A DNA stretch of 64,000 bases from DLAJ01 sp964655525 (GCA_964655525.1 CAZZNE010000003.1:147213-211212), one strand, 5' to 3'; shown: positions 35,791-44,833, counted from the first letter of the stretch. Translations and numbers: made by a program. The notes: a model not told the origin generated them from the letters alone.

Positions 35791-38052
35791 GTGAAAAAGA
35801 AATTATTTTATGTAATAATAGCACTCACCTGTGTATTCTTGGTTATTCTGCTATTTTATTATAATAGAAAAGAAAGTAACAGTGAGAAGTGGGATGGAAC
35901 CGAAAGTCAGGAAGTGATTTCTGATTATGAAAGCTTGTATGGCTGCGATTTTGAAATTGCTACAAGGAAATTTGAAAATAAGATTTACGGGATTTGGCAG
36001 GTAAAAGATTTGGTTGGATGGGATAGTTCAAGCAGATACCAGTGGGATGGTTTTTATGGCGATATTTTGATTTTTTGTGAGAACGCATGGATCAGCAACG
36101 GCACGCCATGGTATAAGCCGGTGTATGCATGCTATTCTGCCGGAATGAGCGAGTTGGCATCAGAACAGTTTCTGAATATCACATGGGTGGATAACAGATA
36201 TGATGATCAGATTGGAATATTGACGATAGCTGTCTGCACGGAAAGGAATCAAAATTTTGGCAATGCATTGGATCATGAAACGTTTTCATTTATTCTGTCC
36301 GGCGACGTCATGATTATGGAAAAGAACGGTTCTTACTGGGAATTGGAGAAAGTCGGGGAACTTGAAATGACCAGTGACTTTTCAAATGTGTCGGCAACAG
36401 GTGATGGGGATTATGATGGTTATCAGAATGTCACGGTACAGGGGGAAATAATTACGTTAAAGAAACGCCTGATCCCGTACATAGAAGGCGGTTCGGCATA
36501 TATCCTTTTGGAATGGCAATCGGAGGAGAATCTGGATCTCTGTGTCTATCAGGAGGAGAATGGCAGATGTATCGGCATCGAACCGACAAAGGATGCGGGG
36601 GGAAGCTTTTTATATCGTGACAATAGCGGTGATCAAGGATATGAACTGGTGTATTTGGCGGATGCCACGATCGGAAATTATCGGATTTATGTGAAGGACT
36701 GCGACAGTATTCTGAATGACCGCGAGAGCAGAATGGAAGCGGAGGGGGTTTCAGTCAGTATCTATACGGCGCAGGGAGCCGTGTATCAAAAGAGCGCGGA
36801 AGCAGGGGAGAGCGCCGGCCTATGGGAGTGCGCAAGTCTGTGTGGTGGAGAAGTTTCCGAGCAGGACCGGTATCTTTATGACCTGACGGATTATGCATGG
36901 GCGTTGCGGGACGGGGACGACCCGGCTTCGTGGCTTGAAGGGGCATATATCAAGGAACAGGAGGTATATAAATATTCCGACAACGGGTCGAAATTGGATT
37001 CCATTGAGAGAATGTTTTATGATGCAGACGGAAACATGCTGACAGATATATTCTACTGTGCGGATGGTACGCCAAATTATAAGTATGAGTATGAATATGA
37101 TGGGAACGGAAACATAACTGCAAAATATATTTTTTATTATCAAATCCTTGATTTTAATGACAGATGGAGCCAGCCAATCAAGGAGTGTGAATGGGAATAT
37201 GATGAAGACGGGAACTGCAAAAGGTATCGCTGCTATGAAAGGGATGGGGCGGTGCGCTTTCAAGCGGAATATGGGCAAGAATATGATGTGTCGGGGAACC
37301 TGACCAAAGAATGGTGCATGGAAACTTTTGAAGATGACTACCAAGAGTGGTATCAATATGAATACGAATATGACGCGGATGGACACCGAATAGCATTATA
37401 TCATGACAGTAACCGGGAACGGGATCGGGAAAGACGGGAATATGAATATGATGAAAATGGAAAAGAAACCGTTTGCTATATATACCGTCCATATTATGGC
37501 GACGGAGAAGATACGTTCAGATTGTCGAGATGGGATGAATCCGAGTATGATGAGTACGGAAATCTGAAAGCCTATTCCATGTATTATTACAATCAAGAAA
37601 TGCAGCGAGTATTGGACACTGTCATAGAATATGAATATGATAAGGACGGAAACCGTATTGCTGGATATAGGTGCAGCTATTCCGTGGATGGGGAGATGGA
37701 AGATTGGGATAGGCACGAGTATAATGCAAACGGGGACAGTACCCTGTGGGCTAGTGGGTATGGGGGATTTTGTACAATGCAGTCGATATATGAATATGAT
37801 GAGAGGGGGAATAAGACGGCATGGTATGATTACGAGTATGACGGGAATGAAGTATCATCGGTCAGCAGCTATGAGTATGAATATCGATATGATGACATGG
37901 GAAACTTGACACAGTATAAGGAATTTAGGAATGGCCTCTTATCTTTGTCTATCCAATATATATATGATGCGAGGGCAGGCATGAAGATCGAATATTACTA
38001 TGGAAGCAGCAACCATTTAACAAAAACAATAACCATATATGATTTTTTGTAG
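35791..38052 (+). CDS. Membrane-anchored YD-repeat-like surface protein
   Basis: A 753-residue protein of unknown function. A GTG start with GAGAGGA upstream opens a basic N-terminus and one helix (KKLFYVIIALTCVFLVILLFYY), which anchors or exports the chain. Residues about 30-400 are a non-repetitive ectodomain. The C-terminal half carries many YEYDxxGN units resembling YD/Rhs repeats (YEYDGNGN, WEYDEDGN, YEYDADGH, SEYDEYGN, YEYDKDGN, YEYDERGN). There is no Rhs core-cleavage motif or toxin tip, so it is not a classical Rhs toxin. The region is visibly AT-richer than its neighbours, suggesting transfer. An ATG at 35764 is an alternative start without a ribosome site. Confidence 0.72.
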   Translation: MKKKLFYVIIALTCVFLVILLFYYNRKESNSEKWDGTESQEVISDYESLYGCDFEIATRKFENKIYGIWQVKDLVGWDSSSRYQWDGFYGDILIFCENAWISNGTPWYKPVYACYSAGMSELASEQFLNITWVDNRYDDQIGILTIAVCTERNQNFGNALDHETFSFILSGDVMIMEKNGSYWELEKVGELEMTSDFSNVSATGDGDYDGYQNVTVQGEIITLKKRLIPYIEGGSAYILLEWQSEENLDLCVYQEENGRCIGIEPTKDAGGSFLYRDNSGDQGYELVYLADATIGNYRIYVKDCDSILNDRESRMEAEGVSVSIYTAQGAVYQKSAEAGESAGLWECASLCGGEVSEQDRYLYDLTDYAWALRDGDDPASWLEGAYIKEQEVYKYSDNGSKLDSIERMFYDADGNMLTDIFYCADGTPNYKYEYEYDGNGNITAKYIFYYQILDFNDRWSQPIKECEWEYDEDGNCKRYRCYERDGAVRFQAEYGQEYDVSGNLTKEWCMETFEDDYQEWYQYEYEYDADGHRIALYHDSNRERDRERREYEYDENGKETVCYIYRPYYGDGEDTFRLSRWDESEYDEYGNLKAYSMYYYNQEMQRVLDTVIEYEYDKDGNRIAGYRCSYSVDGEMEDWDRHEYNANGDSTLWASGYGGFCTMQSIYEYDERGNKTAWYDYEYDGNEVSSVSSYEYEYRYDDMGNLTQYKEFRNGLLSLSIQYIYDARAGMKIEYYYGSSNHLTKTITIYDFL

Positions 38053-38060
38053 TGAAAAAT

Positions 38061-38168
38061 ATGGTGGGAATAAAAAAGCGAAAAGTGGGACTGGCATTGT
38101 GTTTTATGGTCACAATAACCGCCTGTGGACAGCAGAAGGAAGGCATGGAACTGAAGGAATTGAAATAA
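38061..38168 (+). CDS. Tiny lipoprotein-like ORF (35 residues)
   Basis: Immediately after the YD-repeat gene, MVGIKKRKVGLALCFMVTIT runs into ACGQQ and stops 13 residues after the Cys. It reads as a complete lipoprotein signal peptide with a TAC lipobox and almost no mature part. A GTG at 38052 overlaps the upstream stop and is an alternative start. It could be a genuine short lipopeptide or the stump of a decayed lipoprotein gene. No continuation was found in the other frames. Confidence 0.35.
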   Translation: MVGIKKRKVGLALCFMVTITACGQQKEGMELKELK

Positions 38169-38193
38169 TTAAATAAGATTCAAAAAAAGGGTA

Positions 38194-38224
38194 TTGACCC
38201 TCCTCTTAGGTCAGAAGGTACACT
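38194..38224 (+). promoter_or_regulatory. MerR-type promoter and operator of the first MerR gene
   Basis: TTGACC (38194-38199) and TACACT (38219-38224) are separated by 19 bases, the overlong spacing typical of MerR-activated promoters. The spacer carries a dyad GACC...GGTC (38196-38212). It lies about 45 bases before the MerR gene, fitting self-regulation. Confidence 0.7.
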
Positions 38225-38267
38225 GATAACAGATTCGAATCCATGATCATGAAGGGAGTAAGAGAAG

Positions 38268-39074
38268 ATGCTGCGGATCGGAGAGTTTTCCAAAATATGT
38301 CAGGTCAGTATTAAGACGCTTCATCATTATGATAAGATCGGTCTGCTGATACCGGCGGAGATAGACCGCATTACCGGCTACCGCTATTACAGGACAGAGC
38401 AGATTGATACGATGAACTATATCCAGCGTCTGAAACGCTATGGCTTTTCACTCGAAGAAGTACAGCATTTGCTTACTGTTTCGGATCATAAGGAACTCAC
38501 AGATGCGCTGCGGCGGCAAAAGGAAAAACTGAAGCGGGAACAGCAGGAGATGGCCATCATCCTGAACGAGCTTCAGACACACATTTCTGTATTTGAAAGG
38601 ACAGGTGATATTATGACGTATCAGAAGGGTTATACCATTGAGACTAAGCAGTCGCCGGTCATGCATGTTCTGGCAAAACGCGCCATGATGGGTGTGGATG
38701 AATTCGGTAAGTATTACAGTATACTTTTCGAGCGCATACCGAAGGAGCATGTTACGCCGACCGGATTGAACGGCACGAAGTATTATGACGAGGAGTTCAA
38801 TCATGAATCCTCAGATGTTGAGGTCTTTATTGAGATTACGGAAAAGGAAAAAGCGGACGCGGTCTTGGAGTCCTGCGAATGTGCGACGACCGTTCATCAC
38901 GGGGGATATTCCACACTCTCGGAGGCGTATGGCGCAATTGTGACATGGATTATAGAAAACGGATACGAAATCGCGGGCGCGCCGTTTGAGCTCTATATCA
39001 AAACACAGTTCGATTCGCCCTCGCCGGAAGACTGGGAGACGGAGGTATATTTTCCGATTCGAAAGAAAAGATAA
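38268..39074 (+). CDS. MerR family regulator with GyrI-like effector domain
   Basis: A 268-residue regulator. The N-terminal winged helix reads LRIGEFSKICQVSIKTLHHYD, then GYRYYR and a coiled-coil dimer helix (about 75-115); the remaining 150 residues are a GyrI-like/AraC-type effector-binding domain of the BmrR group. Such proteins bind bulky drugs and activate exporters. Its own promoter has the 19-base spacer, and a second MerR-type promoter just downstream drives an ABC exporter, its probable target. Confidence 0.92.
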   Translation: MLRIGEFSKICQVSIKTLHHYDKIGLLIPAEIDRITGYRYYRTEQIDTMNYIQRLKRYGFSLEEVQHLLTVSDHKELTDALRRQKEKLKREQQEMAIILNELQTHISVFERTGDIMTYQKGYTIETKQSPVMHVLAKRAMMGVDEFGKYYSILFERIPKEHVTPTGLNGTKYYDEEFNHESSDVEVFIEITEKEKADAVLESCECATTVHHGGYSTLSEAYGAIVTWIIENGYEIAGAPFELYIKTQFDSPSPEDWETEVYFPIRKKR

Positions 39075-39111
39075 TCTGTTGCAAATCTCTTGATTCTGTA
39101 TGGGATTCTCC

Positions 39112-39142
39112 TTGACATTGTCCTTGGGACAGGGGTTAGGCT
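39112..39142 (+). promoter_or_regulatory. MerR-type promoter and operator of the split ABC exporter operon
   Basis: TTGACA (39112-39117), a 19-base spacer and TAGGCT (39137-39142). The spacer holds the dyad TGTCC-TTG-GGACA (39119-39131). The -10 is also inside a palindrome, GTTAGGCTT (39135-39143) with AAGCCTAAC (39151-39159). This is the pattern of a promoter untwisted by a MerR activator. Confidence 0.75.
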
Positions 39143-39179
39143 TTATTTATAAGCCTAACCCGATAGGAGGAGAATCATT

Positions 39180-40130
39180 TTGAGAATCATAAAAAAACTC
39201 ATTCGATCACACAAATTCCTTTTCTTAACAGCATCTATCGTTACTCTTTTATCGGTACTCACAAATCTATATTGGAATCGCTTTTTGGCGGATGCGATAG
39301 ACCGCCTTGGAAGCGTATTACCATCCGGCTTTCAAGATGCGGAGACAGTCATGTTCATGCTTTTTAGGACGGCTGCCCTTATCATCCTTTTTTACACTGT
39401 GATTGAATTTTTATCCTCGTATCTGGCTTCTTATACCTGTGAAGTTTTTGCACATGAAATGCGCATGTCATATAGCAGGTTTTACTTACAAAGTGATGTG
39501 GTAACCCTCTCGAAATGTAATGTCGGAGAGGAGCAGTCGGCCATGCAAAATGAGTTAAGGGAAATTTCCGCTTACTTAAACGAAAATCTTTTTTCTTTTA
39601 TGAAACAATTTGTTGCATTTGTTGTCACCGTTATCTTTTTGTTTTGTCAGAGTGGGAAGCTGACTCTGCTTACGATATTTCCGGTGATTCCTTTACTGAT
39701 TTACTGTTATTTCTCCGGTAAGATCATCAAAAACCTAACAGAACGGTGTCAGAAAAACAGAGCGCAGATCAACGGACTGGCAGGGATCCTCATGGAACTC
39801 TTTCCGGTCATTCAAATCTATGATGCGTATGGGCTGATTCACAGCACGATGAATGAAAGAATGTTAGAATGGCAAAATTGCAACATCAGGAAAGAGCGGA
39901 CGGCAGCCAGACTGATGTCTTTTTCCGGTCTGCTTTCCTTTCTGCCGCTTTTGCTGCTTTTGGGATTTGGCGGATTTATGGTAATAAACGGTGAGATCAG
40001 CATGGGTATTTTGTATATCTTTATAAACCTTTCGGGAGATGTTTCGGGATTTTTACAGAATATGCCGGGAATTTATGCGGGGTTTAGACAGTTTTACGCA
40101 TCGGTTTGCAGATTGGAGGGGAGATTATGA
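39180..40130 (+). CDS. ABC exporter transmembrane subunit, first
   Basis: A 316-residue protein that matches only the membrane domain of a type IV ABC exporter: about six helices and intracellular loops, ending FYASVCRLEGRL where the linker to a nucleotide-binding domain normally starts. The start is TTG with AGGAGGAG 7-8 bases upstream. The ATPase is a separate gene whose ATG overlaps this stop (ATGA). Ordinary half-transporters fuse these domains, so this is a split form. The substrate is unknown; MerR control hints at drug or peptide export. Confidence 0.85.
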   Translation: MRIIKKLIRSHKFLFLTASIVTLLSVLTNLYWNRFLADAIDRLGSVLPSGFQDAETVMFMLFRTAALIILFYTVIEFLSSYLASYTCEVFAHEMRMSYSRFYLQSDVVTLSKCNVGEEQSAMQNELREISAYLNENLFSFMKQFVAFVVTVIFLFCQSGKLTLLTIFPVIPLLIYCYFSGKIIKNLTERCQKNRAQINGLAGILMELFPVIQIYDAYGLIHSTMNERMLEWQNCNIRKERTAARLMSFSGLLSFLPLLLLLGFGGFMVINGEISMGILYIFINLSGDVSGFLQNMPGIYAGFRQFYASVCRLEGRL

Positions 40131-40774
40131 ATCCGTTCGCAGTTGATTTAGATCAAGTATCCTTTTCTTATGAGAATACGATGGTACTGAAAAAACTGTC
40201 TTTGAAAGTGAAATCCGGGGAACATATCGGAATTGTGGGAGACAGCGGAAGCGGCAAGAGTACGATATTGAAAATCCTTGCCGGGCTTTATGAAGCGGAT
40301 GATGGAAGAGTCACTATAGCGGGTGAGATGAGGCCTGCGAAAATCAGAGAGCAGGTTGCAATGGTGATGCAGCATCATAGTCTTTTTCCGCTGTCTATCA
40401 GGGATAATATTACCTGTGGGCATGATGTTTCGGAAGACAGGATATGGGACGCCTGTCAGAATGCGGGTCTTACCAAGTGGATCAAGAGCCTTCCGGATGG
40501 TCTTCATACAAATGTCGGAGAACGGGGAGGGCAGGTGTCAGGCGGGCAGGCACAGCGGATTCAGATTGCCAGAGCCATTTGTAAAAATGCCCCGGTTGTA
40601 TTGCTGGATGAACCGGCATCAGCGCTGGATCAGGATACGGGAAATCTTGTTTTAAAGGCGCTGAACCGGTTGATGGACGGCAAAACCGTGATCCACGTCA
40701 CACATCATCCGGAGACTTTAGACAGCAGCTATACAATTTATCGTTTGGAGGGAGGGAAACTGGTTCATGAGTGA
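40127..40774 (+). CDS. ABC exporter ATP-binding subunit, separate
   Basis: A 215-residue nucleotide-binding protein of the exporter (MsbA/LmrA-like) kind. Walker A is GDSGSGKST near residue 38, the Q-loop lies in AMVMQHHSLF, the signature is VSGGQAQR, Walker B is VVLLDEPASALD and the switch His is in VTHHPE. It overlaps the membrane genes on both sides (4 and 8 bases). As the only ATPase of the cassette it should dimerise with itself beneath two different membrane subunits. The ribosome site is GGAGGGGA. Confidence 0.93.
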   Translation: MNPFAVDLDQVSFSYENTMVLKKLSLKVKSGEHIGIVGDSGSGKSTILKILAGLYEADDGRVTIAGEMRPAKIREQVAMVMQHHSLFPLSIRDNITCGHDVSEDRIWDACQNAGLTKWIKSLPDGLHTNVGERGGQVSGGQAQRIQIARAICKNAPVVLLDEPASALDQDTGNLVLKALNRLMDGKTVIHVTHHPETLDSSYTIYRLEGGKLVHE

Positions 40775-41714
40775 TTTCTTTGGCTTGCTAAGGAGAATGC
40801 GCGTTTTGCGAAAATATGTATTTCTTTTACTATTAAGGTCACCTTTTGATGCGCTCAGAACATGGATGCTGGCAAACCTGCTGAAGACCACGTTTCATTG
40901 TCTGGAAATAAATGACGCTGACAGGCTTTTTACAGTATGTATGATCTACGGCTTGCTGTGTGCCCTGTTGTTTTTTTATAACGGGACCGTATGGGGGATC
41001 TATGCGGCTTTTTCTGCCAGATTGGAAGCCGGACTTCAAAAAGCAATGATACAGAGTATGATGAGCATGCCGCTTAAGCAGGTGGAAAGTCAGTTTAGCG
41101 GTGAATGGATCACAAGGTTAAACAGTGATATCCAGGAGGCGTGCATGATGATGAACGGACCTCTGCATATCCCGCATGCGGTGGTGGCTGTGATCAACAC
41201 GATCCTGTCCTCTTTCCTGATGTGCAAAAGCAGTTCTCTTTTATTTTGTATCACATGGCTGCTCATGTTGCCGCATTTGTTCCTGAATGATAAAATTGTG
41301 CTGAAAGCGGTGCCGCGCTTAAAAGAAGCGTCCCAAAAGGCGATGGCGGAAAGTACCTCTTCCATCCAGCCGCTTATTACAGAGGCGGATACCATTCTGC
41401 TTTATGATGCAGGCGGCCTGATGATGCAAAAATGTGAGGAAAGCAGTCTGAAACTGATGAAAGTGAATCAGAATATGCATAAGAGGACCGCATTGAGCAG
41501 CGCCGTTTTGCGGCTGTTTGGATGCGGCGGGTACTTTGTGATACTGATGACGGGGTATCATTTTATGTTAGACGGGAGCATGTCTTTTGCGGATGTGGTG
41601 TACTGTTTTCAGGTAAGAGTCGCTATTTTGTCGGGGATGTTTATGTTCATTACTTCTATCAACAATATCAAGACAAAATTGGTCTGTGTAAGAAGAATCA
41701 AAAGTGTGTTATAA
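40767..41714 (+). CDS. ABC exporter transmembrane subunit, second
   Basis: A 315-residue membrane domain without its own ATPase, ending at KLVCVRRIKSVL, the position where a nucleotide-binding domain usually begins. It is the same size as the subunit at 39180 but divergent in sequence, so the two may form a heterodimer. It overlaps the ATPase gene by 8 bases. No remnant of a second ATPase was seen in the 42 bases before the MerR gene. Confidence 0.85.
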   Translation: MSDFFGLLRRMRVLRKYVFLLLLRSPFDALRTWMLANLLKTTFHCLEINDADRLFTVCMIYGLLCALLFFYNGTVWGIYAAFSARLEAGLQKAMIQSMMSMPLKQVESQFSGEWITRLNSDIQEACMMMNGPLHIPHAVVAVINTILSSFLMCKSSSLLFCITWLLMLPHLFLNDKIVLKAVPRLKEASQKAMAESTSSIQPLITEADTILLYDAGGLMMQKCEESSLKLMKVNQNMHKRTALSSAVLRLFGCGGYFVILMTGYHFMLDGSMSFADVVYCFQVRVAILSGMFMFITSINNIKTKLVCVRRIKSVL

Positions 41715-41756
41715 AAACGAAAAGAATGTGAACTGCTTGGAAAGAGGGAGACGGTT

Positions 41757-42227
41757 ATGAAACATGATCTGATGCTGATTGGAGAAATAGCGGAGTTTTT
41801 CGGCGTATCGAGAAAGGCAATCCGTTTATATGAAAAGAAGGGCATCATAAAACCGGTGGAAGTGGATGCGGAGACCGGCTACCGCTATTATTCTACGGAA
41901 CAGGTACGGCAGCTGAATGCATTGCTGGAGTTGAAAGCAATGGGATTTTCCCTTGACGAAATTAAAACGTTAATGGATGGAGAGACGACGAAAGAGCAGC
42001 TTCTTGCCGCTCTTCAAAAAAAGCAGCGGGCATGGCAGGAGGCTATGGATGCAGCGAAATATAAGATGGAATGTTTAGAACAGGTAATCCGTAATGTGCA
42101 AAATTCCAAAACAGCAGAAAAGATTTCTGAGATGACAGAGGAGGAACGGGCGTGGTTGATGGTAAAGATGGTCTGCATCGAGGATGTCAGGGTGCAGAAA
42201 GCCTTGAGTGAAGCATTATGGCTGTGA
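41757..42227 (+). CDS. MerR family regulator, short
   Basis: A 156-residue regulator with a MerR winged helix (LIGEIAEFFGVSRKAIRLYE, then GYRYYS) and a coiled-coil, but only a short C-terminal tail in place of an effector domain. It is the last gene of the exporter operon, after a 42-base gap with ribosome site GAGGGAG. It may control the 39112 promoter together with, or instead of, the larger MerR protein upstream. Confidence 0.88.
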   Translation: MKHDLMLIGEIAEFFGVSRKAIRLYEKKGIIKPVEVDAETGYRYYSTEQVRQLNALLELKAMGFSLDEIKTLMDGETTKEQLLAALQKKQRAWQEAMDAAKYKMECLEQVIRNVQNSKTAEKISEMTEEERAWLMVKMVCIEDVRVQKALSEALWL

Positions 42228-42267
42228 TACGCAGCGCCGGCTGTATCATAAATGATGAATTGAAGGA

Positions 42268-42296
42268 TTGAAACAAGCAGACAGATTGTTTATAAT
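42268..42296 (+). promoter_or_regulatory. Promoter of the SGNH esterase gene
   Basis: TTGAAA (42268-42273), a 17-base spacer and a perfect TATAAT (42291-42296), 37 bases before the start codon. Confidence 0.75.
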
Positions 42297-42333
42297 GACA
42301 TAAAAAAGAAAAGCGTACGGACAGGAGTAGAAT

Positions 42334-43461
42334 ATGGGAAAACTTACAGGATATCGGCTTTCGGAGATTGGGGAGGCAAAGTGCAGGATATGGGGGCGTT
42401 ACAGCGGCAAACTGGATCCGCTTGCTCTTTTTTGGACAGGATCGGGCATCGAATTAAACGTGCAGGCGTCTGAACTTTGGGTGGATTTGGAGACGGATTA
42501 TGACTGCTATGAGCAATGGATGAGCGTCCTTGTGAATGGTGCGCATGTCAGCCGTCAGATGCTTCCGAAAGGGCGGAGTGAGATCTGCCTGTTCCGCAAT
42601 ATGAATCCGCAGGAGACCAAAACGGTCCGGTTGATGAAGGATGTACAGGCGATGTCAGATGATGAAGGAGCATGTTTTTTGATTCACGGTGTCCGTACGG
42701 ACGGCACTTTTCATCCGCTAGAACCGCGTGCTTATAAGTTTGAGTTTATCGGCGACAGCATTACCTCCGGGGAGGGGACGATCGGAGCAAAAAAAGAATG
42801 GGACTGGATTTCCATGTTCTTTTCGAGTGTACATGATTACGCGACGCTCGTCAGCGAGGCATGCGGCGCGGAGTGTCATATCATTTCGCAGAGTGGCTGG
42901 GGAACGTTGACCGGTTGGGACAATGATCCGAGACATGCATTGCCGCTCTATTATGAGAAAGTGTGCGGTCTGTTAAAGGGAGAGCGCAATTTCGCTTACG
43001 GTGCGGGGGAGGATTATGATTTTTCGAAATGGCAGCCGGATGCGGTCATCGTCAACCTCGGTACAAATGATATGTCCGCGTTTGATCAGCCGGAGTGGCA
43101 GGATGAAAAGACAGGACAGACGTTTAAGCAGCATAAGGATGAGGATGGCTTGCTGGTGAAAGAGGACGCGGAACGGTTTGAACAGGCGGTCATCGGTTTT
43201 TTGGGAAAGCTTAGGACCTATAACCCGAAAGCGCATCTCGTCTGGACATATGGAATGCTCGGTTCGCCCCTGCTTAAGCTGATCGAACATGCCGTGTTGA
43301 CCTATCGCGCGCAGACGGGGGATGAGAATGTGGCGTTTGTGCTTTTGCCGGATACGACGTCGGAGTCGGTCGGTTCCCGCGAGCATCCCGGAAAAAAGAG
43401 TCATGAAGCGGCGGCGCAGGTATTGACGAATTATCTGAAAGCGTATCTCGCGGCAAAGTAG
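42334..43461 (+). CDS. SGNH/GDSL esterase, CE2-like
   Basis: A 375-residue esterase with an N-terminal beta domain (about 1-130) and a C-terminal SGNH domain, the layout of carbohydrate esterase family 2 (acetyl-xylan or other acetyl esterases). The nucleophile block FIGDSITSGEG puts Ser near residue 142, NLGTNDMS supplies block III, and the catalytic His is in REHPGKKSHEAA. There is no signal peptide, so it should be cytoplasmic, acting on imported acetylated sugars. It has its own strong promoter. Confidence 0.85.
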   Translation: MGKLTGYRLSEIGEAKCRIWGRYSGKLDPLALFWTGSGIELNVQASELWVDLETDYDCYEQWMSVLVNGAHVSRQMLPKGRSEICLFRNMNPQETKTVRLMKDVQAMSDDEGACFLIHGVRTDGTFHPLEPRAYKFEFIGDSITSGEGTIGAKKEWDWISMFFSSVHDYATLVSEACGAECHIISQSGWGTLTGWDNDPRHALPLYYEKVCGLLKGERNFAYGAGEDYDFSKWQPDAVIVNLGTNDMSAFDQPEWQDEKTGQTFKQHKDEDGLLVKEDAERFEQAVIGFLGKLRTYNPKAHLVWTYGMLGSPLLKLIEHAVLTYRAQTGDENVAFVLLPDTTSESVGSREHPGKKSHEAAAQVLTNYLKAYLAAK

Positions 43462-43493
43462 ATTGGACGATTAAGAAAGCATAGAGGAGAACA

Positions 43494-43550
43494 GTGTGAA
43501 AAATCAAAGATTTTTCACACGCGAGATTTGTGCTGACGCCCAAACTCGCG
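43494..43550 (+). repeat. Double hairpin between the SGNH and PNP genes
   Basis: A perfect 12-bp stem GTGTGAAAAATC/GATTTTTCACAC (43494-43505 with 43509-43520) is followed directly by a second stem, GCGAGATTTG with CAAACTCGC (43521-43550, one bulge). No T-tract follows. The two-stem layout recalls the elements at 8321 and 26782, but the sequence is different. Confidence 0.5.
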
Positions 43551-43574
43551 GGTTAAGTAAGAATGGAGGTTATG

Positions 43575-44411
43575 ATGGCGGAAAATAAAACGTATGAGAA
43601 ACTGATGAATTGTTTGGCATGCATCCGAAAGAAAACGGACTTTGTTCCGAAGGTTGCGCTGGTGCTCGGCTCGGGACTTGGCAATTACGGGGAAAAGATC
43701 AAATTGGAAACGGCAGTTTCCTATCATGATATTGAGGGATTTCCCGTTTCCACTGTTGCAGGGCATAAGGGACAGTTTTTATTTGGTTATGTCGGTGCGG
43801 TGCCGGTTGTCTGCATGCAGGGGCGGGTACATTATTATGAGGGGTATGACATTTCCGATGTCGTGCTGCCGATCCGGCTGATGAAGCTGATGGGCGCGGA
43901 GATTCTTTTTTTGACAAATGCGGCGGGCGGACTTCAGGACGGCATGACCGCGGGAGATTTCATGTTGATCCGCGATCATATTTCCTGCTTTGCGCCAAAT
44001 CCGCTGATTGGAAGCAATATTGACGAGCTGGGAGAGCGTTTTCCGGACATGACGGAGATTTATGACCACGAGCTGGCGCGTCTGATCCGCAAAAACGCAT
44101 CTTCCCGCGGTATTTTGATCAAGGAGGGCGTTTACGCGCAGCTGACCGGACCGTCGTTTGAGTCGCCTGCGGAGATCACGATGCTAAAGCGGCTCGGCGT
44201 GGATGCGGTCGGCATGAGCACGGTCGTGGAAGCAATCGCGGCAAAGCATATGGGAATGCGGATCTGCGGCATTTCCTGCATCTGTAATCTGGCGGCGGGT
44301 ATCAGCAAGCATCCGTTGTCACATGAAGAGGTACAGGCAGCAGGCAAGGCGGCCGCGCCGCTGTTTGAGGCTCTGGTGAGCGCCTGCGTGGAGGATTTTG
44401 CGTCATGCTGA
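43575..44411 (+). CDS. punA: Purine-nucleoside phosphorylase, trimeric type
   Basis: A 278-residue phosphorylase that splits purine nucleosides with phosphate into base and ribose 1-phosphate. Family blocks are LVLGSGLG, the phosphate-site GRVHYYEG, LTNAAGG, TGPSFESPAE with the substrate Glu, and GMSTVVE; the purine-site Asn lies in CNLAAG. The ATG at 43575 is used because GGAGG (43565-43569) sits just upstream. It overlaps cdd, forming a nucleoside-salvage unit. Confidence 0.93.
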   Translation: MAENKTYEKLMNCLACIRKKTDFVPKVALVLGSGLGNYGEKIKLETAVSYHDIEGFPVSTVAGHKGQFLFGYVGAVPVVCMQGRVHYYEGYDISDVVLPIRLMKLMGAEILFLTNAAGGLQDGMTAGDFMLIRDHISCFAPNPLIGSNIDELGERFPDMTEIYDHELARLIRKNASSRGILIKEGVYAQLTGPSFESPAEITMLKRLGVDAVGMSTVVEAIAAKHMGMRICGISCICNLAAGISKHPLSHEEVQAAGKAAAPLFEALVSACVEDFASC

Positions 44412-44833
44412 CAGAGGAACAAAAAAGACAACTGATTCGGGAAGCTCTGGCGGCGCGGGAGCATTCCTACAGCCCGTATTCTCAGTATCGCGTGGGCGCG
44501 GCGCTGCTTGCCGAAGACGGCAGGATCTTTCAAGGCTGTAATATTGAGAACGCCGCGTATACGCCGACAAATTGTGCGGAGAGGACCGCTGTGTTTAAGG
44601 CGGTTTCTGAGGGCTGCCGTGTATTTTCAGCGATCGCGGTCGTCGGCGGGAAAGAAGAAAAACCGACGGGTGAGTATGCCTATCCGTGCGGCGTGTGCAG
44701 ACAGGTATTACGCGAGTTTGTGGAACCGTCAGCGTTCGTTGTGATCTGTGCGCGCTCGGAGGAGGATTACAGGGAGTTTACGCTTAACGAGATACTGCCG
44801 GAGAGCTTCGGTCCCGCGCAGCTCAAAGCTTGA
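44405..44833 (+). CDS. cdd: Cytidine deaminase
   Basis: A 142-residue zinc deaminase converting cytidine and deoxycytidine to uridine forms. Zinc motifs are TNCAERTAVF (Cys ligand and catalytic Glu) and PCGVCRQVL (two Cys ligands). The length is that of the small tetrameric type. The start overlaps the end of the phosphorylase gene, indicating coupling. Confidence 0.96.
   Translation: MLTEEQKRQLIREALAAREHSYSPYSQYRVGAALLAEDGRIFQGCNIENAAYTPTNCAERTAVFKAVSEGCRVFSAIAVVGGKEEKPTGEYAYPCGVCRQVLREFVEPSAFVVICARSEEDYREFTLNEILPESFGPAQLKA

Noticed and set aside
35791..38052. Rhs/polymorphic toxin with immunity gene
   Set aside because: YD-like repeats are present, but no core-cleavage motif, no toxin domain after the repeats and no immunity-like gene downstream.
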